Origin: Geosiphon pyriformis
Taxonomy: Eukaryota > Glomeromycota > Glomeromycetes > Archaeosporales > Geosiphonaceae
DNA: 64,000 nucleotides
Direction: 5' to 3'
Assembly (NCBI GenBank): GCA_016748015.1
Contig: JAAOMT010000523.1
Coordinates: 378,935-442,934, forward strand
Positions within the stretch are counted from its first letter, which is position 1, and each line of letters begins with the position of its first letter. The notes under the pieces are model-generated. The model saw nothing but the letters and a program-made list of their open reading frames with translations. It did no database searches and was not told the origin of the DNA. Made by a program: the position numbers and the translations under genes. Positions 60,932-64,000 of the stretch are shown piece by piece.

Positions 60932-63560
60932 AAAATCATTTGCAATTAATTTACAATTCCTAATTTTTAAAGATTAATTTCTTCAGCCTTAGTAATTGGA
61001 AACTGTTTTTAATGTATTAATTGTGTTATTGTCGCAAAATTGCCTCAATTGATCATAGTGGCGGTTGTGGACAGTTGCGTACATCCTTCAGATAGTTAGA
61101 TCAGCAACCAATTTAAGCATGCCCACTCAATGAAACACAAGAATAAATGATTACAAAGAATTTTTTGTTTTTTCTTCTACAAAAGTTTTATTTAAAAATT
61201 TTTTAATTCTGAATTGATAAGCTTATTTTAAAAAATTCCTAATTTTTATTTAAATGAAGAAATTGTGGCCAATGTTAACAAAACATTAAAAACCAATCGA
61301 AAAAAAATAATCATAAAGTCATTGCATAATGTAAGAATATATATCCAATAAATAATTTTACATTTCATTGCGTTAAATTTTCATCATTGCTGATAATATA
61401 TATTAAGAAATTGATAGAGGTTAGAAAATTGTGAAGTATTGAGTATTAAGAGAAATAGTTTCATTACAAGCACTTGTTGTTATCCTAAATTTGATCTTCT
61501 CATTCGCAATTTTAGCAATTAAATTAGCTTTATTTTTGAATTTTTTTTCGATAATGTGACTGTGATCTATAAACATCACAAAACTTTCAATTTCTTTACT
61601 CTGTATAAAAAAATTTTTTTATTTGTTCTCTTGTTTTAATTGGTTTCTCTTTGAAAGCAAATGGAGGCAAGTTTCTTCTAAAAAGAAGATAAAATCTTTT
61701 GTTGAATGAAATCTAAAGGAGAAATAAGCCAAATTTCCAGATTTTCAGATTTTATGTAATCTGATGGGGTTTTGGGGAAGAAAATGACAATTATTATTGG
61801 ATATATTGGTAAAGAAAAGTCCAACAGAAATATTTTGGGCTTATTTTTAATAAGTATTTTTAAAGTAAATGGTAATTAAAAAGGTATTTTCCATTATTAT
61901 AGAATCAGACATTAGGACGTAAAGGGGTTAATGGCGTGTTTCCCTAATCAATTAAAGAATAGGCGTTGGAAATATAGGAGAGTATTCTTAAGTTTTAAAC
62001 TAAAAGAACTTATAGTAAAGCTGTTTTTATCCTTATTTTTCCCCGTTATTGCTAATACTGTTATTTCCTACAATATAGGAGATGGCATTTAAAATAGGTT
62101 TCCAATTTTAGTAAATTATATTGTGTTTAATTTTTTTTTTTAAAAAATAAAGTTTTAAGGATATTTAACTCTTTGTGCGACTGAAAGCGTATCTAAAAAC
62201 CGTTGAACAATTTTACTTTAGAAAAATAAATTTTGCATTGAAAACCTATTTGCCCAATTTAGATACTTATAATTCATCAATTCCGAATATTCTTTGTTGG
62301 TTTCATTCAATATTTTCCTTTTTGATGAATTTTGTTCCGTCAACGAATCATATGAATTAGTAGGATAAAAAATTTTATTTTATATCGATTCAAATATATC
62401 ACCTTAATAATAATAATTCTTTTAATCACAACCCATTTTTTTTCTATGGGATTTAAAAAAATTTTTTTTTTGTTTGACTAGTTGCGCATCTTAACTAATT
62501 TAGGTATTTTATTAAATATTTAAAACTATTCAGTTGGCAATTGATCTCGCTAGCCCATTTTTAGGGTTCAAGAGAGAAAAGTGTTAATTTTTTTTTCACA
62601 ATCATTTACCGAATCATATTGTTAGGAGAAATTGATCCTCAGCAAATTATGTGACTAATTTTTCCAACTCGTCAAGATATTTCACAATGTGAGATAAAAT
62701 CACCTTTGTCATCATAAAATGATTATATATTTAAAAAAAAAATGCTTTCATTCATAAGCTTCCAAAAAAGCGAGGAAATTTTAATCCTAAAAAGTTACAA
62801 TGAATTCTCAATGGGTTTTGGCTGTTCATTCAAAAACTTCTAAATTTAGGTTTTCCAAGGTTTCAAGGTTTTTCTGTTATTGTCCACAAATAACACTCGT
62901 GTTCCTTTTTTCATGGTAACAGGTTTGGTTCATTGGAATATGAATGCAATATTGTGTTGATATGAGGAAGATTGCATTTCGGAATGGAGCATATCTTGAA
63001 AATCCCTGTTCTAATTATTAAAAATTGGTTCTTGACCTAATTAGAAATAATCAAAAGATAACATCAAAAATATTGTACATTCATTTTCACAAAAAAAGAT
63101 TTTATATAGTTATATCTATGGTTTTAAAATAATTCTTTCCGAATATTAAATGTCTTGGCCCCTTTTTTATAGTAGGACATATTGAATCGATTTTTTATTG
63201 TATAGAGACCATATAAAATGACGGCTTTCAATTAATTCAATAAAACCTTGGCTAATTTTCTCCTTTTTTGTAATTAATATTAAAACTATAAAAATGGGTA
63301 CAATTTTAATTTGTTTGTTTTTTACTGGACCTAAAGGCAGGGGAATATGTATGTGTTCAAAGATCATCATTAGCATTAGCAAAAATTAAATTTGCCCCTT
63401 CATTTGAACTACAAATATATTAAAGAAAAAGTATTTCCAAAGTCAAAATTCTTAGGGACTAAGAGTTCAGTTTTTCAAATTTAGATCTATCAAGATCCTT
63501 AGCTCAAATAAAATCAATTTTTCCAAAATTCAAATTAATGGCTTTTAAATAAAAAAGCTA

Positions 63561-63702
63561 TTTTTTTCTCATTTCTATCAATCAATCAATCAATCAGAAT
63601 TCGTTGAAAATTTATTTCTAATTAATACTTCACATAAAAATACCTGCTGTTGATATTAACGAATCTTAAATATGACATTTATAAATAATTATGTTAATTG
63701 AT
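63561..63702 (+). repeat. Copy-B counterpart of the inverted-repeat right arm
   Basis: Nearly identical to 42884-43020, with one more ATCA unit. It lies about 110 bases upstream of the second Dnmt2 ATG. No matching left arm was seen beside copy B. Confidence 0.75.
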
Positions 63703-63810
63703 AAAAATGGCAAATCTTTGATCAGAAAATATATGGATGATCGACATTTATAAAAATACTTGAAACCGTTTTTCATCAATTTGATGTTCTTTACTACGTT
63801 GCAGAAAAAA

Positions 63811-64000
63811 ATGGCTGAAAACCTAGCCAAATCACAGAGGCCAAGAGTAAGATGTATTGAATTCTTTAGTGGAATTGGTGGCCTGGTTTGTTTTATTTGA
63901 AATCTTTTTTTTTTTTACTTATTTATTAGAGTTCTTTTCACTCTCTCTATCGTATTAAATAAAAATAAAAATAAAATTTTTGATTAGCATTATGGTCTTA
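63811..64000 (+). CDS. Second Dnmt2 gene, 5' part only (cut by window end)
   Basis: Exon 1 (63811-63885) encodes the same 25 residues as the first copy, with 'EFFSGIGGL', the start of the SAM-binding fold. Intron 1 runs from 63886 to 63987 and differs from copy A by a few bases in its A-rich end. Exon 2 begins at 63988 with 'HYGL'. The upstream 250 bases are also nearly the same as in copy A. Nothing is broken in the visible part, so this may be an active paralogue, but most of the gene lies outside the window. Confidence 0.85.

Larger units (their letters stand above)
58429..62400. other. Insert specific to copy B
   Basis: Contains a Tc1-like transposase remnant, a possible first exon at 60230-60432, a nine-base array at 60903-60931 and AT-rich DNA. 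No intact gene was seen; the small frame at 62175-62360 has no support. Confidence 0.5.
57345..64000. repeat. Segmental duplication, copy B (runs off the window)
   Basis: Matches copy A (37770-44955): the Q/N-rich ORF at 58020-58428, the non-coding block at 62400-63550, the promoter region at 63561-63810 and the first Dnmt2 exon. Two differences in structure are clear. Copy B has about 4 kb inserted at 58429-62400, and it lacks the 2.6 kb Tc1-Sel1 block of copy A, the join being near 63550. Confidence 0.8.

Overview
The window looks like nuclear DNA of a filamentous fungus, most likely an arbuscular mycorrhizal fungus (Glomeromycotina, Rhizophagus-like). The grounds are: genes with short GT-AG introns (about 60-240 nt); extreme AT richness; a Sel1-repeat fragment of the kind highly expanded in Rhizophagus; a verprolin/WIP gene and a Cys-3/MetR-type bZIP gene, both typical of fungi; and a LINE family (endonuclease, reverse transcriptase, RNase H) that I recognise as similar to repeats of that lineage. 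The species call is inference.

Layout. About 0.2-0.76 kb holds a decayed unknown ORF. 1.83-8.6 kb is a full-length but dead LINE on the minus strand (LINE-1). 9.8-17.8 kb is a gene island with four genes, all on the plus strand: a four-repeat Myb/SANT protein, a bZIP factor, a wax-synthase-like MBOAT acyltransferase and a spliced five-exon verprolin/WIP homologue. 18.4-28.3 kb is a second full-length dead LINE (LINE-2, plus strand) lying inside an older, AT-degraded copy of the same family. 28-33 kb is almost pure A/T. 33.2-34.3 kb holds a minus-strand ubiquitin-like/ADP-ribosyltransferase-like fusion gene.

37.8-45 kb and 57.3-64 kb are two copies of one segment. Each carries a Q/N-rich ORF (minus strand), about 1 kb of shared non-coding DNA and a Dnmt2-type tRNA cytosine-5 methyltransferase gene (complete with seven exons in copy A; only the start in copy B, cut by the window edge). 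Copy A has an extra 2.6 kb block with a Tc1/mariner relic joined to a broken Sel1 gene. Copy B has a different 4 kb insert with another Tc1-like relic. Between the copies, 46-56.4 kb is AT-degraded DNA with recognisable ghosts of the same LINE.

The main theme is decay of transposons. Where degraded LINE pieces can be aligned by eye to the better copies, the differences are overwhelmingly C to T and G to A, and most stops and lost catalytic residues of the full-length copies fit the same changes. The live genes sit in islands of more normal composition between these blocks. No CRISPR, rRNA or convincing tRNA gene was seen.
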